64,000 nt of DNA from an uncultured Bacilli bacterium (GCA_934097085.1 CAKONK010000007.1:11947-75946), one strand, 5' to 3'; counted from the first letter of the stretch, positions 24,960 through 35,083 are shown. The notes: generated by a model not told the origin, from the sequence alone. Made by a program: numbers and translations.

Positions 24960-26861
24960 TTATTTAAGCATTAACATTACAGTTGAACCCTCCTCTATAT
25001 AAGTACCTACTTCAGGTGATTGATAAAACACTTTTTCACCATTACCAGAAAGTTCAATTTTAAATCCTTTTAATGTTTTTTTAGCCTCCTCAAGGCTTTT
25101 TCCTGTAACATCAGGAACATAGGTATATTTTTTATCTAAATAATTATACTCTTTAGGCATTCCCTCTTTTGAGGGCTTTATACCTAAAATATCTATTGCA
25201 CTTGTAAGAATACTTTTAGCAACTGGAGCAGAGGCAGTACCACCATATTGAGTTACATTTTTGGCACCATCAATTGCAACATATATAACAATTTTAGGAT
25301 TATCCGCAGGCATAAAACCAACAAAAGATAAAATATAACTTGAGGATGAATATTTTCCATCAACAACTTTTTGAGCAGTACCTGTTTTACCACCAACACG
25401 ATAATTTTCGATATATGCATTTCTTCCTGTACCATTTGCTACAACACTTTCTAAAGTAAATCTAACAAGTGAGGAAGTATCTTCACTAATAACTTTTTTT
25501 TCTAAAACTTTTTCATTGTAATCAAGAAGTGCGCCACTTTCATTCATCAAACTTTTAACTATGTAAGGTTTATATAAATTTCCCCCATTTACAGCGGCAC
25601 TAACTGCGGTTATTTGCTGTATGGGAGTCACACTTATTCCTTGTCCAAATGCAGTTGTCGCAGTTTCAACTGGTCCCATTTTATTTATATTAAAAAGTAT
25701 TCCATTACTTTCACCATTTAAATCTATTCCTGTTTTTTGACCAAAACCAAAGTTTTTTATATAACTCATAAGTTTTTGTGTGCCAAGTTTTTGACCCATT
25801 GATACAAATCCCGGGTTGCAAGAATTTTCCACTACCTCAAGATAAGTTTGCGTTCCATGGCCACCATGTTTCCAACAATGCAGAGTTGCACCCTCAACAT
25901 TAATAAAGCCACTGTCAGTAAAAGTATCTTTGAATAAATCAATAGTTTTTTCCTCAATCGAAGAGGCAAGTGTAATTATTTTAAAAGTTGAACCTGGTTC
26001 ATAAGTCATCCAAATAGGAAGATTTCTATTAATAGTTTCAGTATCATAATCTTTATAATTATTTGGATCAAATCCTGGTCTTGAACCCATAGCAAGTATT
26101 TCTCCACTTTGGGGATCCATTGCAAGTATTAAAGCATGTTCTGGAGTATATTTAGAAACTATTTCATCAAGGGCACCCTCAACTGCTTTTTGCAAATTTA
26201 AATCAATAGTTAAGCCTATAGTTATCCCATCAGTCGGGCTTTCATAAACCTGCGCCATTTCAAGACGATTTCCTTTACCATCAGAAAAATATTTAATAGA
26301 GCCATCTTCACCTTTTAAATATTCATCATAAATTAGTTCAAGTCCACTTAAACCTTGATTATCTATACCTACATAACCTAAAGTATGCGATAAAAGTTCT
26401 TTATATGGATAATACCTTTTACTTTCCTTTAAAAGATAAACTCCATCATAATTTAAAGCATTTATTTTATCTGAGGTTTCATAAGAAAGTCTTCTTCCCT
26501 CAGGATGAACTCTTTCAATTGAGGTTTTCTTACTTACGTGAGCAAGCATATCTTCATAAGAAGTACCCAAAATATCAGATAAATCTTTAGCTACTTTTTC
26601 TTTATCTTTAATTTGTCTTGGCACTAATACAAGTGAAGTTGTTGTAATATTATCTGCAAGAACTAAACCATTTCTATCTACTATTTTACCCCTATCTGCT
26701 TTAATAGGAAGATTTCTTGAATATAAATCATCTGATAAACTTTTTAGTTTATTATAACTTATTACCTCAATATAAAATACTTTTATTATTACACATAATA
26801 AAATTATAAATACAAATAAAAAAATATATCTAATTCGTGTATGAACCAGTTTATAAAACAT
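24960..26861 (-). CDS. Class B penicillin-binding protein (PBP2B/SpoVD/FtsI type) with PASTA domain
   Basis: Transpeptidase that cross-links peptidoglycan, anchored by one N-terminal TM helix (about residues 10-30). The dimerisation region includes ADRGKIVDRNG. The active site shows SxxK (GSTFKI), SxN (SCNPG) and KTG (KTGTAQ). A single C-terminal PASTA-like repeat (VPDVTGKSLEEAKKTL) completes 633 residues. Division PBPs of Bacilli usually carry two PASTA domains and the sporulation PBP SpoVD one, but the dcw position suits either. A broken copy of its central part lies just upstream (26906-27301). Confidence 0.95.
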   Translation of the reverse strand: MFYKLVHTRIRYIFLFVFIILLCVIIKVFYIEVISYNKLKSLSDDLYSRNLPIKADRGKIVDRNGLVLADNITTTSLVLVPRQIKDKEKVAKDLSDILGTSYEDMLAHVSKKTSIERVHPEGRRLSYETSDKINALNYDGVYLLKESKRYYPYKELLSHTLGYVGIDNQGLSGLELIYDEYLKGEDGSIKYFSDGKGNRLEMAQVYESPTDGITIGLTIDLNLQKAVEGALDEIVSKYTPEHALILAMDPQSGEILAMGSRPGFDPNNYKDYDTETINRNLPIWMTYEPGSTFKIITLASSIEEKTIDLFKDTFTDSGFINVEGATLHCWKHGGHGTQTYLEVVENSCNPGFVSMGQKLGTQKLMSYIKNFGFGQKTGIDLNGESNGILFNINKMGPVETATTAFGQGISVTPIQQITAVSAAVNGGNLYKPYIVKSLMNESGALLDYNEKVLEKKVISEDTSSLVRFTLESVVANGTGRNAYIENYRVGGKTGTAQKVVDGKYSSSSYILSFVGFMPADNPKIVIYVAIDGAKNVTQYGGTASAPVAKSILTSAIDILGIKPSKEGMPKEYNYLDKKYTYVPDVTGKSLEEAKKTLKGFKIELSGNGEKVFYQSPEVGTYIEEGSTVMLMLK

Positions 26862-26905
26862 ATCATCACCTATTTAAATATATTTATTTTTTTATTAGAA
26901 TATTA

Positions 26906-27301
26906 TTATACCTCAATAATTTTTGAATCTAATATCTCAATTATCTGTTTTATTGCATCAATAGTATCCTCAATCTCCACATTTCTTACGCATTTAAGTT
27001 TCTTACTATAATTCATAAATAAACGCATTAGTTTTTGTACACCTAATTTTTGACCAAATGATACAAATCCTTGATTGCAAGAATTTTTGGCAACCTCAAG
27101 GTATGCTTGGACTCCATGTCCTTCCGTATTATAGCAGTGTAGTGTTACACCTACAATAATAGAATCATTGCCAGTAAAAGTAATTATTTTAAAAGTTGAA
27201 CCCATAGCAAGTATTTTCCCACTTTGAGGATCCATTGTAAGAATTAAACCATGCTGTGGAGTACATTTAATCACTCCTCTAACTATTTGCCCAACAACCA
27301 A
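26906..27301 (-). pseudogene. Fragment of a duplicated class B PBP gene
   Basis: The 131-codon ORF repeats pieces of the neighbouring PBP with internal deletions. HGLILTMDPQSGKILAMG is joined directly to STFKIITF, then a gap, then VTLHCYNTEGHGVQAYLEV and NSCNQGFVSFGQKLG. It keeps the SxxK and SxN motifs but lacks the rest of the fold, the membrane anchor and the KTG box; the last about 30 residues are unrelated. Nucleotide similarity to the intact gene is plain across these blocks. It overlaps the C-terminus of the next ATPase gene. A decayed partial duplication, not a working enzyme. Confidence 0.8.
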
Positions 27302-28470
27302 TCAAGTACATTAATTTTTCTTATTCCATTATAATCAACTTCTGGATCTATATCCATTGTTAATATAAATTTTGGATAATGATCATTTATGGATTCTAAA
27401 GCTGATAATTCTCTTTCTAATGTATTTTTATCCCTTACTGTATATGCAACTTGAAAATATTGTACTCCTTTACTATTTTCTGCAACAAAGTCTATCTCTC
27501 TATCACCAGATTTACCTATATATACTTTATATCCTCTTCTTACTAATTCCAAATATACTATATTTTCTAAAATACATCCTAAATCGATATATTTTCTACC
27601 CAACAAAGCATATCTCATAGTAACATCAGTAGCATAATATTTTTCTCCAGTAGTTAAGTATTGTTTTCCTTTTATGTCATATCTAGATACTTTATTAAAA
27701 ATAAAACTTTCTACTAAAGAATCCAAATAGTTTTCTACTGTATGGACGGATATACTTCTTCCAGCAGATGTTAATGTATCAGCTATCTTTTTTACAGATA
27801 ATAGGTTACCAACACTAGAAAACATAAATTCAGAAACGCTTCTAAGCATACCTGTATCAGCAATTTTTTTTCTAGTTACTATATCTTTAATTATTATTGT
27901 ATTATATATACTGTCTAAATATTTATCAACCTCATCTTGATTATCTAATTTTAAGGCATAAGGCATAGAACTATTATTTATATATTTTAAATATAGTTTC
28001 TCATCCCCTTCTTGTTTGTAGTAATTTGCATATTCTTTAAATGATAAAGGAAACATTTTAAACTCCACATATCTTCCAGATAAAAATGTAGCAAGTTCTC
28101 CAGATAGAAGATAAGCATTTGAACCTGTTATATATTCATCTACATTTTTCTTTATATAAAGACCATCGACTGCCTTTTCAAATTGTGGAACAACTTGAAC
28201 TTCATCCAAAAATACATAATACATATCTTTGTCCTTTATTTTATCATTAACATAATTATAAAGTTCCATGTAATCATTAAAATTATATTCTGGAGATTCA
28301 AGATTTAAAAATATTATATGTTCATCATTAACGCCTATTTGTTTTAAATAATTTACGAATAATTCAAATAAAGTAGATTTACCACACCTTCTTATACCAG
28401 TAACTACTTTTATCAAATCTTTGTCTTTCCAATTTTTTAATGCTTCTAAGTATTCATTTCTCTCTATCAT
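27283..28470 (-). CDS. AAA_14/DUF4143 ATPase, distinct subfamily
   Basis: A 395-residue ATPase of the commonest DUF4143 type: MIERNEYLEAL start, P-loop VTGIRRCGKST (about residues 22-32), Walker B YVFLDEVQ, sensor-like TGSNAYLLSGE, GRYVEFKMFPLSFKEY, and a C-terminal REIDFVAE region. There the nuclease-like E-x-K is replaced by QVA, as in many of these proteins. Start at ATG 28470 after AGGTGAG. It differs clearly from the copies at 9103 and 47898. Instead of iterons, it has a perfect 14-bp inverted repeat upstream. Next to a broken PBP copy, it looks like an inserted gene. Function unresolved. Confidence 0.87.
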   Translation of the reverse strand: MIERNEYLEALKNWKDKDLIKVVTGIRRCGKSTLFELFVNYLKQIGVNDEHIIFLNLESPEYNFNDYMELYNYVNDKIKDKDMYYVFLDEVQVVPQFEKAVDGLYIKKNVDEYITGSNAYLLSGELATFLSGRYVEFKMFPLSFKEYANYYKQEGDEKLYLKYINNSSMPYALKLDNQDEVDKYLDSIYNTIIIKDIVTRKKIADTGMLRSVSEFMFSSVGNLLSVKKIADTLTSAGRSISVHTVENYLDSLVESFIFNKVSRYDIKGKQYLTTGEKYYATDVTMRYALLGRKYIDLGCILENIVYLELVRRGYKVYIGKSGDREIDFVAENSKGVQYFQVAYTVRDKNTLERELSALESINDHYPKFILTMDIDPEVDYNGIRKINVLDWLLGK

Positions 28471-28503
28471 ATATCTCACCTAAATATAATATATCACAAA
28501 ATA

Positions 28504-28533
28504 AAATAATTTGCAATACATTGCAAATTATTT
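28504..28533. repeat. Perfect 14-bp inverted repeat upstream of the DUF4143 ATPase
   Basis: AAATAATTTGCAAT, two bases, then its exact complement ATTGCAAATTATTT. It ends 34 bases before the ATPase start. It lacks a T tract expected of a terminator on either strand at once, and looks like an operator or recombination site. Confidence 0.7.
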
Positions 28534-28672
28534 ACATTTTCTGAATATTTTTGCAGTACTCTTTTAAACTCAAATTTGTATAAAATGAGTATAAAAATAT
28601 ATCTAGTGCATATGTTAAATAGTTCATTTTAAATCCAAACATATTTAAATATATTTATTTTTATGCAATACA

Positions 28673-29287
28673 TTAGTCAAAATATGTTTCAAAATTTGGA
28701 TTATTATTTGCCTCAAAACATAGTTTAATTTGTTCTAAAGTAGTTTTTTCATTAGCTAAATTCTTAGGAATCTCTTCCAAAGAAAAATACCCCATTTCTA
28801 TTGTTTCACAATTTTTCTTAAAAGAGCCTCCTACTACTTTACATAATACAAAGATTTTGCATATTCCATAAGCATAAATTGGAGTATTATGTTTATTTCT
28901 ATCTTGAACTGCAATTAACTTTATTGCCTCCACTGTAAGTCCAGCTTCCTCTTTTACTTCTTTAATTGTATTTGATTTTATACTTTCTAAAGTATCACAC
29001 CAACCGCCAGGAAGAGCCCAAGTATCATTATTTTCGTGTACAAGTAGTATTTTATCATCTTTAAAAATAGCGGCTCTTGTATCTATTTTAGGTGTTTGAT
29101 AACCCTTTTCACTACCAAATAAATCTTTTATTTTTTCAAAAGGTAAATCAGTTTTATATTCCATTAGATGACAAGCAATATTTCTTATTTCTTCATACCT
29201 TTCCTTATCATATTCATTATTTGCATAAGCAAGACCATTTTGACTTAGTGACTGAAGTCTTACTATTAATTTTAAATATTCATCCAT
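28673..29287 (-). CDS. Nudix hydrolase with Nudix N-terminal domain
   Basis: Hydrolyses a nucleoside diphosphate linked to another group (X). Residues 1-60 match the helical Nudix_hydro_N domain found in Bacilli, and 67-200 the Nudix fold. The Nudix box runs from GGWCDTLESI to KEVKEEAGL, fitting Gx5Ex7REUXEEXGU except that the Arg of REU is Lys. The metal-binding EE pair is intact. The start at ATG 29287 follows AGGAGAA. Substrate unknown (ADP-ribose-like and FAD-like substrates occur in relatives). Confidence 0.9.
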   Translation of the reverse strand: MDEYLKLIVRLQSLSQNGLAYANNEYDKERYEEIRNIACHLMEYKTDLPFEKIKDLFGSEKGYQTPKIDTRAAIFKDDKILLVHENNDTWALPGGWCDTLESIKSNTIKEVKEEAGLTVEAIKLIAVQDRNKHNTPIYAYGICKIFVLCKVVGGSFKKNCETIEMGYFSLEEIPKNLANEKTTLEQIKLCFEANNNPNFETYFD

Positions 29288-29442
29288 AATAAATTCTCCT
29301 TTAGTAATTAAACAATATAGGATAATTATAAATTAATCTGTAAAAAGATTCAACTTTACATATTTTAATTGTAAACTTATTTAATAATCCTTAAAAATAA
29401 TTCTGTTATTGATATAATATTCTTAGAAGGAAGTGTGCTATT

Positions 29443-30267
29443 GTGAGTCAAATTTTATTATTAAAAATTCAATTTATAGTTTTAATTATTTACATAGTGT
29501 GTTTTATAATTAGTGTTTTAAAAAGAAGCCTACTATTTTATAAAAGCATTAAGATTGATAAAAGTGATGAAAACAAATTCAAATATTTTAGGGACATTCT
29601 AAAAGATTATTCAATTAGTGAACTTGGCTATTTGTTCAACAAAAGAAATATTATTCAAATAAAAATGGCAGAACTTGAATACTTAAAAAGCAAAAAATAT
29701 ATATCTTTTGAAAAAGATGAAATAAATGTAATTAATAATGTTTCCGTTAATCAAGAACAATCTTACATTTTAAATCATTATAAATTTATAAATGATAAGG
29801 ATTTTGATAAATACTATATAAAAGAAATTGAAAATTCTCTAAAACAAAAGAACTGCATAAAAAAATATTACTTTAAAGATAATCCTTTAACAACAATAAT
29901 TTATTTTTTATCTTTCATTATATTCGGTGGTATTTGGTTTTATTTTATTACAATACACAGTAATTATTTAAAGCAAGAAATTATACTATTTATATTATTT
30001 TGGATTATTAGTTTTATAATGATAAAATTTTCCTTAAAAGAATCAAGTCTAGTAAAGACTGAAAAAGGCAAAGAAATATATTTAAAACTCAAAGGATTAA
30101 AAAATTATCTTAAAGATTTTGGCAATTTCAATGATAAGTCTTTAAAAGAAATATCTCTTTGGAATGAATACATACTTTATGCTATTATTTTAAATGAAAG
30201 CAGTAGTTTATCAGTTGAAGCTAAAGAAGAACTCAATAAATTAATCAGTATTATTTACAAAAAATAG
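29443..30267 (+). CDS. Membrane protein with DUF2207-like C-terminal region
   Basis: A 274-residue protein starting with GTG at 29443 behind AGAAGGAAG. TM segments: one at residues 8-28 and two at about 148-190. Between them a cytosolic helix-turn-helix-like stretch (RDILKDYSISELGYLFNKRNI) resembles that of DUF2207/YciQ-type proteins, as does the C-terminus (KTEKGKEIYLKLKGLKNYLKDF...LWNEYILYAIIL). The extracellular DUF2207 domain and signal peptide of typical members are missing, so it may be a shortened form. Function unknown. Confidence 0.55.
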   Translation: MSQILLLKIQFIVLIIYIVCFIISVLKRSLLFYKSIKIDKSDENKFKYFRDILKDYSISELGYLFNKRNIIQIKMAELEYLKSKKYISFEKDEINVINNVSVNQEQSYILNHYKFINDKDFDKYYIKEIENSLKQKNCIKKYYFKDNPLTTIIYFLSFIIFGGIWFYFITIHSNYLKQEIILFILFWIISFIMIKFSLKESSLVKTEKGKEIYLKLKGLKNYLKDFGNFNDKSLKEISLWNEYILYAIILNESSSLSVEAKEELNKLISIIYKK

Positions 30268-30291
30268 GATTTTTATTAATCCTACTTTTTA
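30265..30291. terminator. Bidirectional terminator between convergent genes
   Basis: TAGGATT...AATCCTA stem followed by CTTTTT on the plus strand and by ATTTTTT on the minus strand. It serves the DUF2207-like gene and the last gene of the paralog array. Confidence 0.75.
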
Positions 30292-30299
30292 TATGAAGT

Positions 30300-32708
30300 T
30301 TAATAAATTAAAGGTACTTTACTATTCTCATAGTTTTCATCATTAACTTTATTTTCCACAAGATCTAAATATACTCTATAATATTCCATATATTTTTTAT
30401 CTAAATAATCAAGTATTTCTTTTCCTGTTTTAAATGATGAATAATCTAAATCTTCGAATGTATATTCACTATCAAGTTCTACAATACTTTTTTTGATTTT
30501 ATCTATTTCAATTAATATTAGCTTTATATAATTATTTGTATTTTCTGTAGTTTTATCATTCATTTCATCTATAGCATAATCTTTTATTTGCTCCATTACA
30601 TCTACCTTTGATACATTACCAGATACTCTTGTAAGTATTGGTACTAAGAATAATCTAAATTTTTTCACAAATTCATCTATATTTTTATAATCAATTTCTT
30701 TTTTACCACATAAATAATCAGTAATATATTGTCTTTCATTTTCTAAATAAGCAATAAGTTCTCTTTTAGTTTGTTCATCTTCACTATATTTAAGTATATC
30801 ATTTAAAGTATCTAAATCTTTCAAAATTTCATAATCTAAATTAGCATCTTCATCATTTATTTTTTTAATCATACTAGAAATTAAATCTAGAATATCATAA
30901 AATCCAAGATTTTTTTCAAAATTATGATATAATGCATCTCTTAAATTTTCTAGCTTAATAACCGCATTTGTATACACTCCATTATTTGTAGTTAATGAAA
31001 GTCCCTCAGTTTTTTTCGATAAACTATTATTATATTCATTAACAATATCTTTGACTTTTGTTTTAACGTCTTCCTTATCAAGGCCTATATAATCAATACT
31101 CATTATTTCTCTAGCTAAATCTAGTATGTGTTCTGCTTCTTTAGTAAGAGATTCATCATTACTAATATCAGCAGATTCTTCCCTAGCTTTTTTATCAGTG
31201 AACTCAAATTTAACTCTTGCGTAATCTTTGAAAAATGATGACACGCGTTTTTCATTAATTTTTGGGCCAGAAAGCACAATTTCATAAGTGTGAAGTTTGT
31301 AAAATAAATTTTCACTTTTACAATTATATGTAACAAGATCAAAATGGGAAAATTCATATAAATCATGTTTATAAACAAAATCAATTTTATTATTTCCTCG
31401 TTTTTTTGGATTATATTCATTTTTAGTATACTTTTCTCCATATTTGGAAAACAAATTAACAAATCTTTGAACATCATTAAGAAATGAAACAAGCTCCCTT
31501 TCTGATGTATAATTAATCCTTAAAAACGATCTATCAAGTAAATTCCTAGCAACTTTATTTCCACTCAAATAAAGTCTTGCAAATAGTTTAATATCACACG
31601 GAATAGATATCTCATCACATCTTGGAACTACTTGCATGTTTGCATTTGAAAATACCTTTTCTGCTAAAGAAAGTTTTTTTGTATCTATGTTTACATGACT
31701 AATGAAAGCGTCAATACCTGATTTAGAAAAATCAAATGCTTGTGATAAAATAGTAAGATCATCACTTTTAATATTAATGTTAACAGCAAATGTTCCATCT
31801 TTATGACAATTATCAAATAAATTTTCTACAGCATTACTAGATATAACTTTTACTTTTGGGCCTATATTAATTTCATATGTTTTTTCATCATGTGAATATA
31901 ATTTTCCTTCCTCATCCATTTCAATAGTTCCTTCATAAGGAAGATAAAATCGTTGCAAGTCATCATGTATAATTTCATTGCAAACTTTCACATCAGCAGA
32001 TAAACTTTTAATACTACCCTTGAAAATATCCCTTAATAAATATTCATTTAAAAAGTCAAATCCCTCGTGTAAAAATGCCTTTGGCTCAGTTTTAGTTAAA
32101 AAACCCGCGATAATATTTTTACAAATAAGGCTATTACTTTCTTTATCATACTTCCATATTAACGGTTGTACCTTTACATAAGTAGTATTCTTTCCACTTA
32201 TATAAATATAATCTTCGCCTTTATATGTAACTCCCTTACATGGCACTATAGAGGAATATTTAGGAATAGAATAATCTTTTTCATTATAATCAGAAAAAAC
32301 TCTTAATTCTTGAATTAAATTTTTATCAGTAACAACCTCTTGTGGATAATAGCCAAGCATAAATTCATCATTGCCTAAATCTTTAATACTATTTTTTCTT
32401 ATGAAAGTTTCAAGCAAGCCAGTTGTTTTAATAACTGGTCTAATACCATAATATACTTCTTTATCGCCTTTGAAATGGCGCTCGTTTATTCCTAAACTAT
32501 TTTTTAATTTCTTTTTACTACATATATCATTAACTGGTTCATATGATACAAAATAATCATTTCTTTTACCATATAAAAACTCTGTTAAATCAGTTTGCAC
32601 TACTCCATTTTCGCTTACATTAAAAGGTTCATATAAAGTTGTCGTCCTATTTTTGTGTTCTGATAAGGATGACATTTCTGTTAAAAAAGTCATGTATACT
32701 TTATTCAT
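30300..32708 (-). CDS. Large array paralog A1 (802 residues): DUF6273-like halves, LRR-like, helical C-terminus
   Basis: Reference description for the array. Residues about 1-95 begin VYMTFLT and end YYGIRPVIK, resembling the second half of a DUF6273 (C-type-lectin/FGE-like) domain. Residues 110-240 (MLGYYPQEVVTDKNLIQEL...PLIWKYDKESNSLICKNIIAG...NEYLLRD) resemble its first half, so the halves appear swapped. Residues 255-460 are a degenerate BspA-like LRR region (ISIPCDIKLFARLYLSG). Residues 510-800 are a helical module (DLAREIMSIDYIGLDKEDVK...LRDALYHNFEKNL...). There is no signal peptide or TM, so it is probably cytosolic. Last gene of the array. Function unknown. Confidence 0.8.
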   Translation of the reverse strand: MNKVYMTFLTEMSSLSEHKNRTTTLYEPFNVSENGVVQTDLTEFLYGKRNDYFVSYEPVNDICSKKKLKNSLGINERHFKGDKEVYYGIRPVIKTTGLLETFIRKNSIKDLGNDEFMLGYYPQEVVTDKNLIQELRVFSDYNEKDYSIPKYSSIVPCKGVTYKGEDYIYISGKNTTYVKVQPLIWKYDKESNSLICKNIIAGFLTKTEPKAFLHEGFDFLNEYLLRDIFKGSIKSLSADVKVCNEIIHDDLQRFYLPYEGTIEMDEEGKLYSHDEKTYEINIGPKVKVISSNAVENLFDNCHKDGTFAVNINIKSDDLTILSQAFDFSKSGIDAFISHVNIDTKKLSLAEKVFSNANMQVVPRCDEISIPCDIKLFARLYLSGNKVARNLLDRSFLRINYTSERELVSFLNDVQRFVNLFSKYGEKYTKNEYNPKKRGNNKIDFVYKHDLYEFSHFDLVTYNCKSENLFYKLHTYEIVLSGPKINEKRVSSFFKDYARVKFEFTDKKAREESADISNDESLTKEAEHILDLAREIMSIDYIGLDKEDVKTKVKDIVNEYNNSLSKKTEGLSLTTNNGVYTNAVIKLENLRDALYHNFEKNLGFYDILDLISSMIKKINDEDANLDYEILKDLDTLNDILKYSEDEQTKRELIAYLENERQYITDYLCGKKEIDYKNIDEFVKKFRLFLVPILTRVSGNVSKVDVMEQIKDYAIDEMNDKTTENTNNYIKLILIEIDKIKKSIVELDSEYTFEDLDYSSFKTGKEILDYLDKKYMEYYRVYLDLVENKVNDENYENSKVPLIY

Positions 32709-32731
32709 ATCTATTTTCCTTTACTATAACA

Positions 32732-32768
32732 ATTATATAAAAAAAGCAGTTACTTTGCAAGTAACCAC
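32732..32768 (-). promoter_or_regulatory. Terminator-promoter cassette 1
   Basis: Minus strand: GTTACTT/AAGTAAC stem (loop of 3) plus T7 ends the upstream gene. Within it TTGCAA (32755-32760), a 17-base spacer and TATAAT (32732-32737) form a promoter for the next gene (start 32708). The -35 lies in the hairpin tip. Confidence 0.75.
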
Positions 32769-35060
32769 TTAATATATTTTAGGAATCATATTGCTTTGAT
32801 AGTCTTCATATTTTTGCTTTTTATTTAGCAAAATAGTGTAATCTTTATAATATTTTATATACAGGTTATCTAAATAATCAATTATTTCTTTTCCCGAAGC
32901 AAAATCTGAATAATCAAGTTCTTCGAAAGTATATTTTTCATCAAGATTAATGATATCTTGCTTAAGCTTATTTATTTCACTTAATATAACTTTTATATAA
33001 CTATTTGTATTTATATCCGTTTTATTATTCATTTCGCTTAAGGCATAATTTTTAATTTGTTTTATTACATCAATTTTTGACACATTACCAGATACTTTTG
33101 TAAGTATTGGCATCAAATATAATCTGAATTTTTTAATAAAATCATTTACACTTTTATAATCCATTTCTTTTTTACCGCATAAATAATCAATAATATTTTG
33201 CTTTTCATTTTCTAAATAAGTAATAAGTTCATTTTTAGCTTGCTCATCCTTACTATACTTAATTATTTTAGTCAAAGTATCTAAGTCCTTTAAAATTTCA
33301 TAATCTATTTTAACTTCTCCACCATTTAATTTATTAATCATACTTTCTATTAAATCTAGAATATCATAATAATCAATGTTTTTTTCAAAGTTATGATACA
33401 AAGTATCTCTTAAGTTTTCCAATTTAATAATTGTATTAGTGTATAATCCGTTATTTGTAGATAATGACAACCCTTCCTCTTCGACTACATAAGAAGTATT
33501 ATATTCATCAATTATAACATTTACTTTATTTCTTATATCTTCTTTATCAAGTCCAATATAATCGATACTTATTATTTCTCTAGCAAGGTCAAGTATTTTT
33601 TCAGCTTCTTTTGAAAGTTTTGGTTCTTCTTTCTTATCTTTAGACTCCTTTATTTGTTTAGTATTATCCTCTTTTCGAGCTAAATCAGTAAATTCAGTTT
33701 TTAATGGAAAATCAAAAAATAATTCCGTTATTAATTTTTTACTTATCTTAGGGCCTTTTAAAGTAAAAGAGTTCACTTTTAAAATAGATAGAATTTTCCT
33801 ATTATCTAAAAGAACATTATTAGGTAAAATAGCAAAAGCATCATTAAATCTATAGCAGTTGTGTTTATAAGTAAAATCAATTTCACCTGGAAGACCAAAT
33901 CGGTGTTGTCTATAGCTTTTAATAATAAGATTTAAAAATCTATTCACATCATTAAAGAAATTAATTAATTCCTTTTCGCTTGTATAGGTAAGTGTAAAAT
34001 TTGAATTTTCAAATAAATTTTTAGGCAATTCATAGCCGCTTAAATAGAGCCTAGAAAAAAGTGTAAAGTCACAAGGAATCGTTATATTATCAATAGGATC
34101 GTGACAACTAAAAGCACATTCTTCCACTGATTTTGTAATGTTATGAACAGTCAAATTACTTATCGTTGCGTTGATGTCAGCATAGGCAAAGCTCAAAGAA
34201 TTTAAACCTATTTTTAAATCAGTTCCATCAATATCAATATCTAAATTTAAATTATAATTTTCACCATCAACAATTGAACTAATTGCAGAATTTTTTAATT
34301 TTTTTACACCTTTTGGAATAGTTAATTTGTATGACTTTACATCATGACACACTATATTACCATCATCATCCATTTCAATAAAATTTTTATATGGATAAGA
34401 AAAGGAAACACCATCTTTTTCACTAACTAGCTCTATATTATTATTTGATTCAATTTCATATTCACTTAATAATTCTTTAAAAAGATAAAAATTCATATAT
34501 ATATAAGAAAGCAAAGTATGGATTCCCTTATTTGTATATTCAGCAGAATAAGGATATTCACATATTCTCGATTTACAAATTAGAATATTCGCTGCATCGT
34601 TATATTCCCATTCAAGAGGTAATATTTCGAGTGGTTTATTTCCCACAATGATAAAATTTCTATTTTTATAAGTATATTCATCGAAAGCTGCAATTTTGTA
34701 TTTTGCTACCACAGTTCGTTGTTTGCCTGTTTTTACACAGTTTTGAGGTTTTAGAAATAATAAATCATTAGCCCATTGTAAAGGATAAGTTCCTAAACTA
34801 ATATTTTTAAAATCTAAATCACCTTTATTTGTTCTATGCTTTTCAATAAATGGTATAAGTGAGACGTCAGACTTTATAACAGGTCTTATAGAATACCCTT
34901 TGTCATATTCTCTGGTGGCTGCTATTTTACCTGTAATAATATCATCAGTTACAATATAACTTACAACAAACCGAGTTAATGCAGAACCTTCAGCCTCTTC
35001 TAACCAAGGATATAATCTTAAATAGTCATTAGTTAAAAATGTCATATATACTCTGTTCAT
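32769..35060 (-). CDS. Large array paralog A2 (763 residues)
   Basis: Same order of modules as A1 but with a shorter, differently sequenced N-terminus: YMTFLTNDYLRLYPWLEEAEGS...YSIRPVIKS, then ISLGTYPLQWANDL...PLEWEYNDAANILICKS. The LRR-like part is recognisable (KLTIPKGVKKLKNSA, NITIPCDFTLFSRLYLSG). A lysine/glutamate-rich linker (about residues 465-490) leads to the shared helical C-terminus. Its N-terminal half is closest to A3. Start at ATG 35060 behind AAAGGGTG, driven by cassette 2. No signal peptide. Confidence 0.78.
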   Translation of the reverse strand: MNRVYMTFLTNDYLRLYPWLEEAEGSALTRFVVSYIVTDDIITGKIAATREYDKGYSIRPVIKSDVSLIPFIEKHRTNKGDLDFKNISLGTYPLQWANDLLFLKPQNCVKTGKQRTVVAKYKIAAFDEYTYKNRNFIIVGNKPLEILPLEWEYNDAANILICKSRICEYPYSAEYTNKGIHTLLSYIYMNFYLFKELLSEYEIESNNNIELVSEKDGVSFSYPYKNFIEMDDDGNIVCHDVKSYKLTIPKGVKKLKNSAISSIVDGENYNLNLDIDIDGTDLKIGLNSLSFAYADINATISNLTVHNITKSVEECAFSCHDPIDNITIPCDFTLFSRLYLSGYELPKNLFENSNFTLTYTSEKELINFFNDVNRFLNLIIKSYRQHRFGLPGEIDFTYKHNCYRFNDAFAILPNNVLLDNRKILSILKVNSFTLKGPKISKKLITELFFDFPLKTEFTDLARKEDNTKQIKESKDKKEEPKLSKEAEKILDLAREIISIDYIGLDKEDIRNKVNVIIDEYNTSYVVEEEGLSLSTNNGLYTNTIIKLENLRDTLYHNFEKNIDYYDILDLIESMINKLNGGEVKIDYEILKDLDTLTKIIKYSKDEQAKNELITYLENEKQNIIDYLCGKKEMDYKSVNDFIKKFRLYLMPILTKVSGNVSKIDVIKQIKNYALSEMNNKTDINTNSYIKVILSEINKLKQDIINLDEKYTFEELDYSDFASGKEIIDYLDNLYIKYYKDYTILLNKKQKYEDYQSNMIPKIY

Positions 35061-35083
35061 AGTTCACACCCTTTGATACAACC

